A DNA stretch of 64,000 nucleotides, from assembly GCA_903895195.1 (NCBI GenBank), contig CAITSZ010000037.1, forward strand, positions 41,380 to 105,379. Reading direction: 5' to 3'. A model generated the notes under the pieces. That model worked only from the letters and a program-made list of their open reading frames with translations. It made no database searches and had not been told where the DNA came from. Source of the DNA: an uncultured Chlorobiaceae bacterium (GTDB taxonomy: Bacteria > Bacteroidota > Chlorobiia > Chlorobiales > Chlorobiaceae). The translations under genes and the position numbers were made by a program. This document shows, in pieces, positions 33,640-42,738 of this stretch. Positions within the stretch are counted from its first letter, which is position 1; each line of letters begins with the position of its first letter.

Positions 33640-35076
33640 TTATTTATTTCCGCCACCCATTGCCTGATAAAACGCAACACTGTCCGACAAGCGACGTGCC
33701 TCTGAAGCTATCAACTCAAGCCGATATTGTTCTGACTCACTTTGAGCCTGCAGTAACTCCAGATAGGATGCCGAACCAAGCGTGTATCGGCTTCCAGTGA
33801 TCATCAACTGTTCCTGTGCCGCTGCATCTGCTCCGGTATAACCCGAGAGTATTTGCTTATTGTTATCAAGTGCAGTGAGAACATCTGCTACTTCGCGTAA
33901 TCCTTTGAGTACAGTCTGCCGGTAGTTTGCTGATGCCGCATCAAATCCTGCTTTAGCAGCATCTCTTTCTTGACTGAGCCCATTGTTAACAATCGGCTGG
34001 ACGAGCTGTCCGGCAACACCCCAAACCAGTGAGCCGGTTCCAAACAAAGTTGCTGCTGACAGGGCTTGTGAACCAAGAGTAGCAGTCAGTGTTATCTGAG
34101 GAAAAGATTTTGCAGCAGCAGCACCATAATCTGCATTTGCGGCTCTCATAAGAGCTTCCGATGCCTGAATATCCGGTCGTACCCGAACCAGCTCGGATGG
34201 AACTCTGAGCGGAAGAGAAAGAGGCAGGGTAAAATCCTGTAAAGCAAAAGAGGGTAAGCTTGCAGTGTCCGGTGTCTGACCCGTGAGCAGAGCAAGGAGG
34301 TGTGTGGTTTGGTCGAGTTGATTGCGCAGGACAGGAATTCCTGCTCTGGTTTGTTCTGCCAAAGCTTGCATTGCGAGTACTTCTTGAGGAGAAGCATTGC
34401 CAAGTCTGAGGCGTTCACGGGTTATCGCAAGTTGCTCAATGCGTACGGCCAAGACTTTTTCCAGAATGGTTATCTGGCTGGATAGCTGCGCCTGACGTAT
34501 TGCTGTTGTGGCAATATCAGCGGCAAGTGTTAAGCGGGCACCTTCCATCTGAAAGCGATAATAGCCTGCTTTGGCTGCCAGGGATTCTAGCTGTCTGCGG
34601 TTGCTTCCCGAAAGATCAAATGAGTAACCTGCACTGAGCGAAGCGTTGAGAAGATTAAAGGTGTTTTCACCTCCAATCTGACCATTTTTACTTCCATTGA
34701 TTTCTTGACGCTGCGCTCCAAGGGTAGCGTCAATACGGGGATAAAGGGTTGAGCCCCCTTTTGCCTTATACAGATACTCGGCTTGATGCAGTGTCGCCTT
34801 TGCGGCTTCGAGGGTTGGGCTTTTTTCCAACGCCTGCGTAATCATATTGTTCAGTTTCGGAGACCTGAACTCCTCCCACCACGAAGCCGAAACGTTGCCC
34901 TGAATAACTGTCTGGGCATCACCCACGGTTATCTTTTCTGCGTCAAGCTGAGCTGGTTTGATTCTTAAGCTGTATCCACTGCTCTTTGGAGGATCCGGCC
35001 GGACAAAATCAGGACCTGCACTGCATCCCGCCAACATAATAAGAAAAGTGAGCAGCCGTGTTCTTGTTTTTTTCAT
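33640..35076 (-). CDS. TolC/NodT-type outer-membrane efflux channel
   Basis: This 478-residue protein has a lipoprotein-like start (TRLLTFLIMLAGCSAGPDFVRP), the two long coiled-coil halves of outer-membrane factors, and RPDIQASEALMRAANADYGAAAA typical of the NodT branch. It forms the outer-membrane exit duct. It is the last gene of a five-gene efflux operon and overlaps the ABC ATPase gene by 4 nt. Confidence 0.93.
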   Translation of the reverse strand: MKKTRTRLLTFLIMLAGCSAGPDFVRPDPPKSSGYSLRIKPAQLDAEKITVGDAQTVIQGNVSASWWEEFRSPKLNNMITQALEKSPTLEAAKATLHQAEYLYKAKGGSTLYPRIDATLGAQRQEINGSKNGQIGGENTFNLLNASLSAGYSFDLSGSNRRQLESLAAKAGYYRFQMEGARLTLAADIATTAIRQAQLSSQITILEKVLAVRIEQLAITRERLRLGNASPQEVLAMQALAEQTRAGIPVLRNQLDQTTHLLALLTGQTPDTASLPSFALQDFTLPLSLPLRVPSELVRVRPDIQASEALMRAANADYGAAAAKSFPQITLTATLGSQALSAATLFGTGSLVWGVAGQLVQPIVNNGLSQERDAAKAGFDAASANYRQTVLKGLREVADVLTALDNNKQILSGYTGADAAAQEQLMITGSRYTLGSASYLELLQAQSESEQYRLELIASEARRLSDSVAFYQAMGGGNK

Positions 35077-35807
35077 CGCTTATCAATTTTAATCAATTCG
35101 CCGGATGATTTTCCTTCTCCAACCTCTTCATGAGTACGGCCATCCCGAATATGATAGATTCGTTTAAAGGTCGGAATGATTTTTTCGTCATGGGTTACGA
35201 TGATAATGGCCGTTTCATACTGTCTTGCCATCTCATTAAGGATGCCGATCACTGCAAGTGCTCGCTCACTGTCGAGCGGAGCTGTCGGTTCATCGGCCAG
35301 GATTACTGGAGGGCGGTTAACGAGGGCTCTGGCTATAGCTACCCGCTGTTGTTCACCACCGGAAAGCTGTGACGGCATGGCTTTAGACCGGTGTCCGACA
35401 TCCAATGCCTCAAGAAGCTCAACGGCTCGTTTACGGGCAATGCTGTTACGCTCGCCGGCCAGCATCGGCAGTAATGCTACATTGTCGATCACATCAAGAA
35501 AGGGAATCAGATAGGGAGCCTGAAAGACAAACCCGATCTTATCCCGGCGTAACGCTCGCAGGTCAGGTATTTTCCATTGATCATCATAGATTATTTCATT
35601 ACCCAGCCTCATACGACCCGACGATGGTTCTATTACTGCCCCCAGGCATTTCAATAACGTACTTTTCCCTGATCCTGAAGGACCGATAAGCCCTACAACT
35701 TCACCGGGAGCAACCTGCATGTCAACCCCCTTCAGCGCATCCACCAAGGTATCACCTGTTCCATACCTCTTTTTTAACCCCTCAATCACAATACCTTTTG
35801 TCATCAC
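35073..35807 (-). CDS. ABC exporter ATPase (MacB/DevA-like)
   Basis: This 244-residue ATPase has Walker A GPSGSGKSTLL, signature LSGGEQQRVAIARAL, Walker B PVILADEPTAPLD and the switch histidine in IIIVTHDEK. The sequence fits the LolD/MacB/DevA group that powers periplasm-to-outside export with a FtsX-like permease. It is coupled to its neighbours: the permease ends 1 bp before its start, and its stop overlaps the TolC gene. Confidence 0.92.
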   Translation of the reverse strand: MMTKGIVIEGLKKRYGTGDTLVDALKGVDMQVAPGEVVGLIGPSGSGKSTLLKCLGAVIEPSSGRMRLGNEIIYDDQWKIPDLRALRRDKIGFVFQAPYLIPFLDVIDNVALLPMLAGERNSIARKRAVELLEALDVGHRSKAMPSQLSGGEQQRVAIARALVNRPPVILADEPTAPLDSERALAVIGILNEMARQYETAIIIVTHDEKIIPTFKRIYHIRDGRTHEEVGEGKSSGELIKIDKR

Positions 35808-35808
35808 G

Positions 35809-37011
35809 TCAACCTCCTATGGCTTCAGCGGGATCGATCCTCAGCGCCGCTGCAATGGCAAGTGTGCTCGCCAATACAGAGATCACCATAACAGCGATAA
35901 ACCCTTTGATGGCATCACCTGGTTCAAGAAGAACGTATCTGGGAAAATAAGGAGCCCAGAGTGTCGCGATTATCTTGCCAACGACAAATCCGATTGCCCC
36001 AAGCCCTAAAGCCTGTTGAACAATCATACTGGCGATTACCCGATTTTTTGTACCTATCAGTTTCAAAACCGCTATTTCCCTGATCTTTGCCATCGTCATT
36101 GTATAGATGATAAAGGCTACAATTGCAGCACTTACTATGGAAAGAATGACTAAAAACATCCCTATTTGCTTCGCTGATGTTGCAATTAGCTTGTCGACAA
36201 GGATTGATCTCATTTGCGGCTGCGTATAGACTTGAAGTTGCTTCCATCGCTGAATAGTTTTTGCGACAACTTCCGGGCGATATCCAGGTTTGAGTTGCAC
36301 AAGAACAGCATTGACATACATATTTGTGGTCTGTGAGGCAATAATGGCATCAAGCAACCCTGGAACGCCTGGCCGGTTAAAGAGAGGATTATCAGTTGTG
36401 CGCCGCCGCTGCTGGAGAAGCGCATCATTATCCTTAAGGAACTGGGCTTCCTGAGCATCTTTCAATGGAATAAATACCATAGGGTCGCCACCAGAAGAGA
36501 CCATTCGCCGCGAAAGCCCGACAATCCTGAAGCGGTTACGGCGGATGGTAATAATATCTCCTAAGCCAAATCCTGCCTTTATATCAGCAACAGCTTCATA
36601 ATGGCTTGCCGTAATGTGACGACCGGCGACGAGATAGTCCGGCTGTCCAGGTTCACCCGGTCCACCCGGCACCACACCAACCACCATAACCCGCATTTCT
36701 CGGATATTATCACGCACCTGCATGGTGAGGTAGGTAATATTAGCAGCTTTGGCTACCCCTTGCATCCCGGAAATACCCTGATAGGTGTCCTCATAGATGC
36801 TGGAAGGCTCTGCGTAAGGTCCAAGCGTCCCCTGCTGCACAACCCAGAGATCAGCCCCGCTGTTTTTCAGCAGGACGTCAGCGTCTTCAACCATTCCCCG
36901 GTAGATGCCGGCCATACTCAGCGTCACACCGATCAATAGGCCAAGACCGACTCCGGTCAGGAGAAACCGGCCCCATCCATGCATGATATCACGCCCGGCA
37001 AGACTGATCAT
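35809..37011 (-). CDS. ABC exporter permease (FtsX/DevC-like)
   Basis: This 400-residue protein has one N-terminal membrane helix (FLLTGVGLGLLIGVTLSMAG), a large periplasmic domain and three C-terminal helices, the MacB/FtsX layout. It partners the ATPase encoded next and the adaptor encoded before it. It overlaps the adaptor gene by 4 nt. Confidence 0.9.
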   Translation of the reverse strand: MISLAGRDIMHGWGRFLLTGVGLGLLIGVTLSMAGIYRGMVEDADVLLKNSGADLWVVQQGTLGPYAEPSSIYEDTYQGISGMQGVAKAANITYLTMQVRDNIREMRVMVVGVVPGGPGEPGQPDYLVAGRHITASHYEAVADIKAGFGLGDIITIRRNRFRIVGLSRRMVSSGGDPMVFIPLKDAQEAQFLKDNDALLQQRRRTTDNPLFNRPGVPGLLDAIIASQTTNMYVNAVLVQLKPGYRPEVVAKTIQRWKQLQVYTQPQMRSILVDKLIATSAKQIGMFLVILSIVSAAIVAFIIYTMTMAKIREIAVLKLIGTKNRVIASMIVQQALGLGAIGFVVGKIIATLWAPYFPRYVLLEPGDAIKGFIAVMVISVLASTLAIAAALRIDPAEAIGG

Positions 37012-38204
37012 AATGGAATCCCTTTCCGGTTATTTTTTAAAATTGTGATACGGCTTCCGGCATGTAGGGCACTTTTGCTATAGACCACAACCGTTGCCCC
37101 GCTTTGTAATCCACTAAGAACCTGGATATTTCCAGCTTGATCAGTAGCCCCTGTTCGAACAGGGACAAAATGCAGTTTAGCATTCTCAACAGTCCAGATG
37201 CCAAGTACACCATCGATGTGGTGTATGCTTGCATTGGGCACTACTGGAACTGCAGGAAGCGGTGGCAGTAAAACACTCACTTCACAGAGTTCTCCAACCG
37301 GAGGTATTGGTAAGGGTAAAGAGGTGAAAACAACTTTTGCAAGAGTTTCTTCCGTTATCCTGTCGGCAAGAGGCTCAACCCTTTGAACAGAACCGGGAAA
37401 AGTTCTGCTTGACTGAGAGCGGAGAGCTATTTGTGCTGAAAGACCTGCTTTCATACCAGCGGTTTGCAGTTGGTCAAAACGAACATTGATCCAGAGACTT
37501 TTAGGGTTTATCATCTCAATAATCGTCTGACCTGCTAAAACGGTGTTACCCGTTTCAGCCGCACGGCTTGTTACCAGGCCATCAACCGGTGCAATAAGCT
37601 TTAGGTTATCTCTCTGCTTCACCATCCCCAGGTAGTTAGCTTTCAGGGATGCAAGTTCATGACGTGCAGCATTGACACCGGCCTTTGCAGCCGATAAAGA
37701 CGAGCTTGCAATTGCTGCCTCCTGATGCTTTGCCTCAACACTTTCGGCACTTGCTGCACGCGCTTGCTGCAGTAATCCGTAACGTTTTTCTTGTCCTGCT
37801 GTAAACTCTTTTTTTGCTAACGCCTCCTGAAGCAATGCCTCTGCAGACTTTAGTGTTGCCTCGGAGCGTTTGATGCCTGAAATTTGAGCACTCAGGTGCT
37901 CATCAAGATCAACAGGGTCTATTTCACCAAGAATCTGGCCAGCATGAACAACATCCCCGACATCCACATTGACTGCCTTAACCCTTCCTGAAGCTACTGA
38001 GCCGATTCGATAGGTGTAGCGTGCTTCAAGGGAACCGATACCGAACAATACTGGGCATATCTGTTTTTTTTCAACCACTGTTACCGTTACCGGTACCGGG
38101 GCAAGAGGGCCTGATCGCACTGCCACATAGATAAAAAGCAGAAGCAGAGGAACCAGAACGGCAAGCATCCCCAGCATTTTTTTATTGATGTTTTTGAATG
38201 TCAT
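37008..38204 (-). CDS. HlyD-type membrane fusion protein
   Basis: This 398-residue periplasmic adaptor has an N-terminal membrane anchor (MLAVLVPLLLLFIYVAVRSG), a barrel-sandwich half (GRVKAVNVDVGDVVHAGQ...) and a long helical hairpin (residues about 95-190). The second half follows (IAPVDGLVTSRAAETGNTV). It links the inner-membrane ABC pump to the TolC channel. It overlaps the TetR gene by 4 nt, so the whole unit is one transcript. Confidence 0.92.
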   Translation of the reverse strand: MTFKNINKKMLGMLAVLVPLLLLFIYVAVRSGPLAPVPVTVTVVEKKQICPVLFGIGSLEARYTYRIGSVASGRVKAVNVDVGDVVHAGQILGEIDPVDLDEHLSAQISGIKRSEATLKSAEALLQEALAKKEFTAGQEKRYGLLQQARAASAESVEAKHQEAAIASSSLSAAKAGVNAARHELASLKANYLGMVKQRDNLKLIAPVDGLVTSRAAETGNTVLAGQTIIEMINPKSLWINVRFDQLQTAGMKAGLSAQIALRSQSSRTFPGSVQRVEPLADRITEETLAKVVFTSLPLPIPPVGELCEVSVLLPPLPAVPVVPNASIHHIDGVLGIWTVENAKLHFVPVRTGATDQAGNIQVLSGLQSGATVVVYSKSALHAGSRITILKNNRKGIPL

Positions 38205-38812
38205 AGGTCACTGTTATTAATTGCCTTACAGTAAAGTGCAAATACCGGTTTGGCATTGCTGAGCATCAATGACGTGTCTCCAGCAATAAGAGATTGCATC
38301 ACCAAACCCTGTACTATCCCGATAAACATCACCGAAGCTGCTGACACATCAAGATTTTTGTCAACATCTCCCGCTGCCATTGCATTTTCCAATATTTTAC
38401 ATAGCCTTTCACCATAATGGGTAAGCATAGTGTGTGCAACCCTTTTTGCAGCGGATTTATCTGGCCGCTGGAGTTCTGCAAACATCATTCTCGGTGCTCC
38501 GGGATGCTGTGCTGCAAAATGTATATGAGTCATAAACATCAGCTCAAGAGCTTCCATTGGCGAGTTCGCTTTGCCAATTACCTCGTCTACATCACCGAGA
38601 AGCCGAACGGAAATCCATTCCATCACGGACTGCCATAGTGTATCTTTTGTAGGGAAATGCCTGAATAATGCTCCCTGCGTCAAATTCATCCGGCCAGCAA
38701 TCTCCGCTGTCGTAATCGTAGACGGGTTCTTCTCAGCTGCCAACTGAATAACCACCTCAACAGTAACAGCTCGTCGTTGTTCTGCTGGCAGATTGTTTTT
38801 TACCTTTTTCAT
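38201..38812 (-). CDS. TetR/AcrR-family repressor of the efflux operon
   Basis: This 203-residue regulator has an N-terminal helix-turn-helix (PSTITTAEIAGRMNLTQGALFRHFPTKDTLW, in outline) and a helical ligand-binding domain. As first gene of the operon it probably represses its own transcription until an efflux substrate binds. No clear palindrome was picked out upstream. Confidence 0.9.
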   Translation of the reverse strand: MKKVKNNLPAEQRRAVTVEVVIQLAAEKNPSTITTAEIAGRMNLTQGALFRHFPTKDTLWQSVMEWISVRLLGDVDEVIGKANSPMEALELMFMTHIHFAAQHPGAPRMMFAELQRPDKSAAKRVAHTMLTHYGERLCKILENAMAAGDVDKNLDVSAASVMFIGIVQGLVMQSLIAGDTSLMLSNAKPVFALYCKAINNSDL

Positions 38813-38949
38813 GCAATGCTGTGGTTTTCTTAAAAGATAGTAATCAATTACTCACTATTGGTGTTGATATCCAAATATTTTATCCAATTATCATGGTATT
38901 CAGCGTTTCATGCTGCTTCAGACAATAGTTTTGCTTGCGAAGTTAGAAT

Positions 38950-39651
38950 TCAAAGAGTGGTGTAGATAAAATATAGTCCGAAGAAAACCAGTATAACACC
39001 GAAGGAGCGTTTGACGTAAACCATGGCGCCGGACTTGCCTGACCAGGTTAGGTAATATTGAACCACATTCGTCATCGAACCGGCAACCGCAATGACGGCG
39101 GCATGACCTGTTCCAAATGCAGCTATGAGCAGGACAGCTTTAAGCCAGCTGTTTGCGGCGATGCTGAACACCGCACCAAGCACTGGTGCAAGAAAAGCGA
39201 AGGTGCATGGACCAAGACCTATACCAAACAGAAGTCCTAACACAAAAGCCCCCCAAAGGCCCCCACGCTGTTCATCTGCCAATGGAATCCCTTTCCACTT
39301 CAAGTGAATAAGATCCATAAGATAAAGTCCCATCAGTATAAACACACCTGCAATAACGTTTCTACCCCACACACCTGTAACCCCGAGCATCCTGCCCATT
39401 GAGGCCGTTATCACTCCGATTACTGCTATCGTGAACAAACTGCCGGACGCAAATAAAAGAGAGAGGACAACTGTTCGTTTTACTTTTATGCGGCCATGGC
39501 TGCTGATATAGCCGATAATCAGGGGAATGCCTGAAAGATGGCAGGGGCTGAGAAGAACACTCAGTATCCCCCAGAAGAATGAGGCAAACAGTGCAATCCG
39601 GAAACTTTGCCCTGCCGCAATGGTCAGTTCTGAAAAAAGGGTTTCAAGCAT
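38950..39651 (-). CDS. CcdA/DsbD-type membrane protein
   Basis: This 233-residue protein has about six membrane helices and the LSPCHLSGIPLIIGYIS and GLGPCTFAFLAPVLG motifs. Each contributes one cysteine of the membrane thiol pair of CcdA/DsbD-like proteins. It passes reducing power from cytoplasmic thioredoxin to the periplasm, here probably to the thioredoxin-like protein encoded 3 bp upstream. This could support cytochrome c maturation or metal homeostasis. Confidence 0.88.
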   Translation of the reverse strand: MLETLFSELTIAAGQSFRIALFASFFWGILSVLLSPCHLSGIPLIIGYISSHGRIKVKRTVVLSLLFASGSLFTIAVIGVITASMGRMLGVTGVWGRNVIAGVFILMGLYLMDLIHLKWKGIPLADEQRGGLWGAFVLGLLFGIGLGPCTFAFLAPVLGAVFSIAANSWLKAVLLIAAFGTGHAAVIAVAGSMTNVVQYYLTWSGKSGAMVYVKRSFGVILVFFGLYFIYTTL

Positions 39652-39654
39652 GGG

Positions 39655-40059
39655 CTAATTTTTTCCCGTCAATATCAGCCCTTGACTTTTCAGGAGCTTG
39701 GTGATCTCTTCTTCAGAGAAGAATCCCTCATGACGGAAGAACTCCTTACCCGCATTATTTAAAAAAACCTGTGTTGGAATAATCCGGATGGAATACACAT
39801 CAGCGTATCGTCGTTGTTCCTTAGTTGATACGTCAAAAAAAACAACTTTTAGCTGCCGGCCGAATTTGCTTTCAACAGCGCGCATGACCGGTTGCATTAA
39901 TCGACATGGAGTGCAGCTTTTCGAGCCAAGCTCAACAAAAGTCACCTGAGGCTGTATTGTGGTCAATGATTTAACCTGACGGTCCTGGGCAAATGTTGAG
40001 GAACCCCACATAAGCGCCGATACCACGGTCATCAAACACAATGCTCTGATAGTTTTCAT
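39655..40059 (-). CDS. periplasmic thioredoxin-like protein
   Basis: This 134-residue protein has a signal peptide (MKTIRALCLMTVVSALMWGSSTFA), the redox motif SCTPCRLM and the cis-proline loop RIIPTQVF. It should be a thiol oxidoreductase in the periplasm reduced by the adjacent CcdA-like protein. It is the middle gene of a permease, thioredoxin and CcdA set often seen together. Confidence 0.9.
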   Translation of the reverse strand: MKTIRALCLMTVVSALMWGSSTFAQDRQVKSLTTIQPQVTFVELGSKSCTPCRLMQPVMRAVESKFGRQLKVVFFDVSTKEQRRYADVYSIRIIPTQVFLNNAGKEFFRHEGFFSEEEITKLLKSQGLILTGKN

Positions 40060-40170
40060 GCTGTAACCTGAACTGATAAAAATGATATAAAAAATATTCC
40101 GGCACTCTGCACACTGCCTGGTTAAAAAGGTGCTATGGAATCTGCTGCCGTTTTTTTTAATGAGGACAAT

Positions 40171-41226
40171 TCACAATACGAGATTAAACACATAGCCAAC
40201 CAGCATGATTCCCGTAGCAACAACGCCAGCAAAAACAGCAATGAGTTTGGGCTTAAGCACCTTGCGCAGGATGATCATTTCGGGTGCAGAAAGCGCAATG
40301 ACGCTCATCATGAAAGCCATAACCGTGCCGAGAGCGGCACCTTTACCGAGCAAGGCCTGAACGACTGGAAGAATACCGGCTGCATTCGAATACATCGGAA
40401 CCCCAATCAGCACGGCAACCGGGACGGACCACCATACACTTTTACCCATCAGCGAGGCCATAAAGTTTTCAGGTACATAGCCATGAATTCCCGCCCCGAG
40501 TCCAACCCCGAGCACGATATAGAGCCAGACCTTACCGACTATTTCGCGAACATGACGCCACCCTTCATTCAAACGCAGCGTCCATCCCATCACTTCGCCA
40601 TCCACTTCGGCAGAAACAGTATTCTCCTGCAGTTTCTGTACCCAATCTTCCAGATAGCGCTCCATACTGAGCTTGCCGATTACCAGCCCGGCAAAAATCG
40701 CAATCATGAGCCCCATCCCCATATAGAGCAGGGCAACCTTCCATCCGAACATCCCGAAAAGGAGCGCAAGGGCCACCTCATTAATCATCGGTGCTGAAAT
40801 CAGGAATGAGAATGTTACACCGAGGGGCACCCCTGCCTGCAGAAAACCGATAAAAAGCGGCACAGCCGAGCAGGAGCAAAAAGGTGTCACAATTCCCAGA
40901 CTTGCAGCCATAACGTTCCCGACCCCGATACGGCGTCCCGAGAGCATGGCCCGAGTCCGTTCTGGCGAAACGAAAGTGTGCACCACTCCCATCACAAATA
41001 CAACTCCCGTAAGCAGCAGCAGCACCTTTGGCACCTCATAGATAAAAAAGTAGAAGGCCTCGCCGAACCGGCTTAATCTTGTTATTCCTGCAAACTGAAG
41101 AGTGAGCGCCGCAAACCATTCAAGATTGCTGTACAGCAGAACCCAGAAGAAAGCTGCTGCAGCAACTGTTACGAAAGAAGTAAGTGTACCAGACGATAGG
41201 GAACTCTTTTGGTCGATAGTATTCAT
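40171..41226 (-). CDS. YraQ/DUF318-type permease
   Basis: This 351-residue protein has about eight to ten membrane helices. The motif TPFCSCSAVPLFIGFLQAGVPLG and the SAPMINEVALALL segment are those of the DUF318 (YraQ, SO_0444) permeases, linked to arsenic, copper or zinc export in some species. The ATG at 41226 has AGGA upstream; the longer start at 41259 is less likely. The substrate is open; the vicinal cysteines suggest a soft metal or metalloid. Confidence 0.85.
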   Translation of the reverse strand: MNTIDQKSSLSSGTLTSFVTVAAAAFFWVLLYSNLEWFAALTLQFAGITRLSRFGEAFYFFIYEVPKVLLLLTGVVFVMGVVHTFVSPERTRAMLSGRRIGVGNVMAASLGIVTPFCSCSAVPLFIGFLQAGVPLGVTFSFLISAPMINEVALALLFGMFGWKVALLYMGMGLMIAIFAGLVIGKLSMERYLEDWVQKLQENTVSAEVDGEVMGWTLRLNEGWRHVREIVGKVWLYIVLGVGLGAGIHGYVPENFMASLMGKSVWWSVPVAVLIGVPMYSNAAGILPVVQALLGKGAALGTVMAFMMSVIALSAPEMIILRKVLKPKLIAVFAGVVATGIMLVGYVFNLVL

Positions 41227-41552
41227 TATTGGTTTCCTGGTTTCAATAAGACCCCCCACTTATCAGCAGCATTCAAAGGGGCGCATCAACAAGCAATACC
41301 CCTTTTTCTATCATTTCCGTGGCTGTAGTAGGGAGAGACTTCAACGGTGTTATTTGCTTTTTGTTCGCATTAGTTTATCGCAAATATACGATTAATATGC
41401 CGATACAAGACAGCTGAAGCCTCCTTATTGCCCATCTTGCACCGAAGCTTGCGTGCTGTTCAGTGCTTGTAGCTGCATTTGCCGCAGGACTGAACAGCAC
41501 GGCTATGGTGATAGACAATAAGCTTTTCATGCAACTGCCAGTCAAGCCTCTA
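41227..41552. other. intergenic region with a 13-bp stem and a coding-like remnant
   Basis: CGTGCTGTTCAGT (41452-41464) pairs perfectly with ACTGAACAGCACG (41489-41501), loop 24 nt. The plus strand around it is open and reads LLIAHLAPKLACC followed by a hydrophobic stretch (VLVAAFAAGLNS), but it starts right after a stop with no ATG. It may be the remains of a small membrane protein gene. Confidence 0.4.
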
Positions 41553-41996
41553 TTATTGATTCATTCCCCGACCTCGGCCCATTCCCATCCCTTGACCCTG
41601 TCCCTGACCCATTCCCATTCCTCTGCCCATCCCCATATTCGGGTTGTACTGATCCCATACCCATTCCGCAACAGCTCTCAATTCTGCATCCGGCAGCGCT
41701 TGAGCTGGCATAAGGCCAAATCTTGTGATGGCTTGGGGATCAATCGCTTTATCCTTGTTTGGCGACTTCAGGTATGCTGCCAGATGATTAACACCATCTT
41801 TTTTTGTGGAGTATTTCTGATGATAGTGAGAAGCGAGAGGAGTAATAGGAGGTGCGGATTTTGGTGGTGGCATAACGGAATGACAGACACTGCAGTTCTT
41901 GTCAAAAATTGCTTTTCCATTCAAAGTGCCTGTTGTTGCTTGTGCTGTTGAATTAAACAGCAGACCCATGGCAAGTATAAATAATAATCGTTTCAT
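41553..41996 (-). CDS. mono-haem cytochrome c with Gly/Met/Arg/Gln tail
   Basis: The 147 residues include a signal peptide (MKRLLFILAMGLLFNSTAQA), one CSVCH haem site followed by a proline-rich stretch (SVMPPPKSAPPI), and helix elements of class I cytochromes. It ends in a low-complexity tail made almost only of G, M, R and Q. The ATG at 41996 starts the signal peptide; the ORF to 42050 is not needed. The Met-rich tail could bind copper or other soft metal, which is a guess. It is a single gene. Confidence 0.85.
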   Translation of the reverse strand: MKRLLFILAMGLLFNSTAQATTGTLNGKAIFDKNCSVCHSVMPPPKSAPPITPLASHYHQKYSTKKDGVNHLAAYLKSPNKDKAIDPQAITRFGLMPAQALPDAELRAVAEWVWDQYNPNMGMGRGMGMGQGQGQGMGMGRGRGMNQ

Positions 41997-42437
41997 GGCT
42001 AAATCGGTCATTAAATTAGTCAAACGTTCCGTTCCAATTATACACATCACTTAAATGTACTTAAATAATCAATCCATGACCAAATTATTGATCGAAACGG
42101 TATTTTACCCATAACAGAAAATACCTATAAGTTATTATATAATTATAGGTTAATTGATTATTGCGAGGTGTTGGTTTATCTGCCTAATTCCGTCGAATAA
42201 GTGCGGATAGTAATAATATTGATAGAGTCTCTTTTGTGAATATCAGGTAACAATTGTGAATAATTCCGCTTGATCGAAAGCCTTGTTATTAGCAATTGTT
42301 AATAAGGATTTCCTGTCGAGAAGTGCTGTATTGTGTTTAAATGAATTGTATATCAATGGGTGATGTTGTATTATTGATTTTGTAATTGTCTGTTTATTAT
42401 CATTCAATATCATTCACCATTTAAATAAATCAGGCTC
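41997..42437. other. AT-rich divergent intergenic region
   Basis: No gene is seen in about 440 bp. The inverted repeat ACCTATAA (42123-42130) with TTATAGGT (42143-42150), spacer 12 bp, is the only clear symmetric element and could be a regulator site for the cytochrome or the DUF2892 gene. Confidence 0.45.
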
Positions 42438-42665
42438 ATGCAAAAAAATGTCGGGCAAATAGATAAAATGATCCGGATCGTTATCGGGATTGCTGTTATT
42501 GTTTTAGGTATTATCAATCAGTCGTGGTGGGGTGCTGTCGGACTTGTTCCGCTTTTAACCTCGTTTATAGGGTTTTGTCCGCTTTATACAGTACTGAAAA
42601 TTTCGACAGGCGGGAGTTGTTCCTGCAATGAAAAGCCGGGCAAGAACAGCTCCTGTAAGTTATAA
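42438..42665 (+). CDS. DUF2892 small membrane protein
   Basis: This 75-residue protein matches the YgaP-like DUF2892 membrane domain: NVGQIDKMIRIVIGIAVIVLG, a short loop, then GLVPLLTSFIGFCPLYTVLKI, with the FCPLY Cys-Pro turn. A short Cys-rich tail (GGSCSCNEKPGKNSSC) follows, which is unusual and could bind metal. The family is often associated with rhodanese and sulfur proteins. Confidence 0.85.
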   Translation: MQKNVGQIDKMIRIVIGIAVIVLGIINQSWWGAVGLVPLLTSFIGFCPLYTVLKISTGGSCSCNEKPGKNSSCKL

Positions 42666-42716
42666 GAGGAAGTAAGGCTTGGGAAATAATCAGGCTGGTT
42701 CCCTCAAACAAATATG

Positions 42717-42738
42717 TTAGGAGTAGAAGTACTCCTAA
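42717..42738. terminator. 9-bp hairpin between DUF2892 and pfkA
   Basis: TTAGGAGTA and TACTCCTAA form a perfect stem with a GAAG loop. It overlaps the pfkA stop codon and can serve both converging genes; there is no strong T-run. Confidence 0.5.

Noticed and set aside
40135..40797. 220-codon plus-strand ORF
   Set aside because: Antisense to the DUF318 permease; composition (many His, Asn and Arg) is that of a shadow frame.
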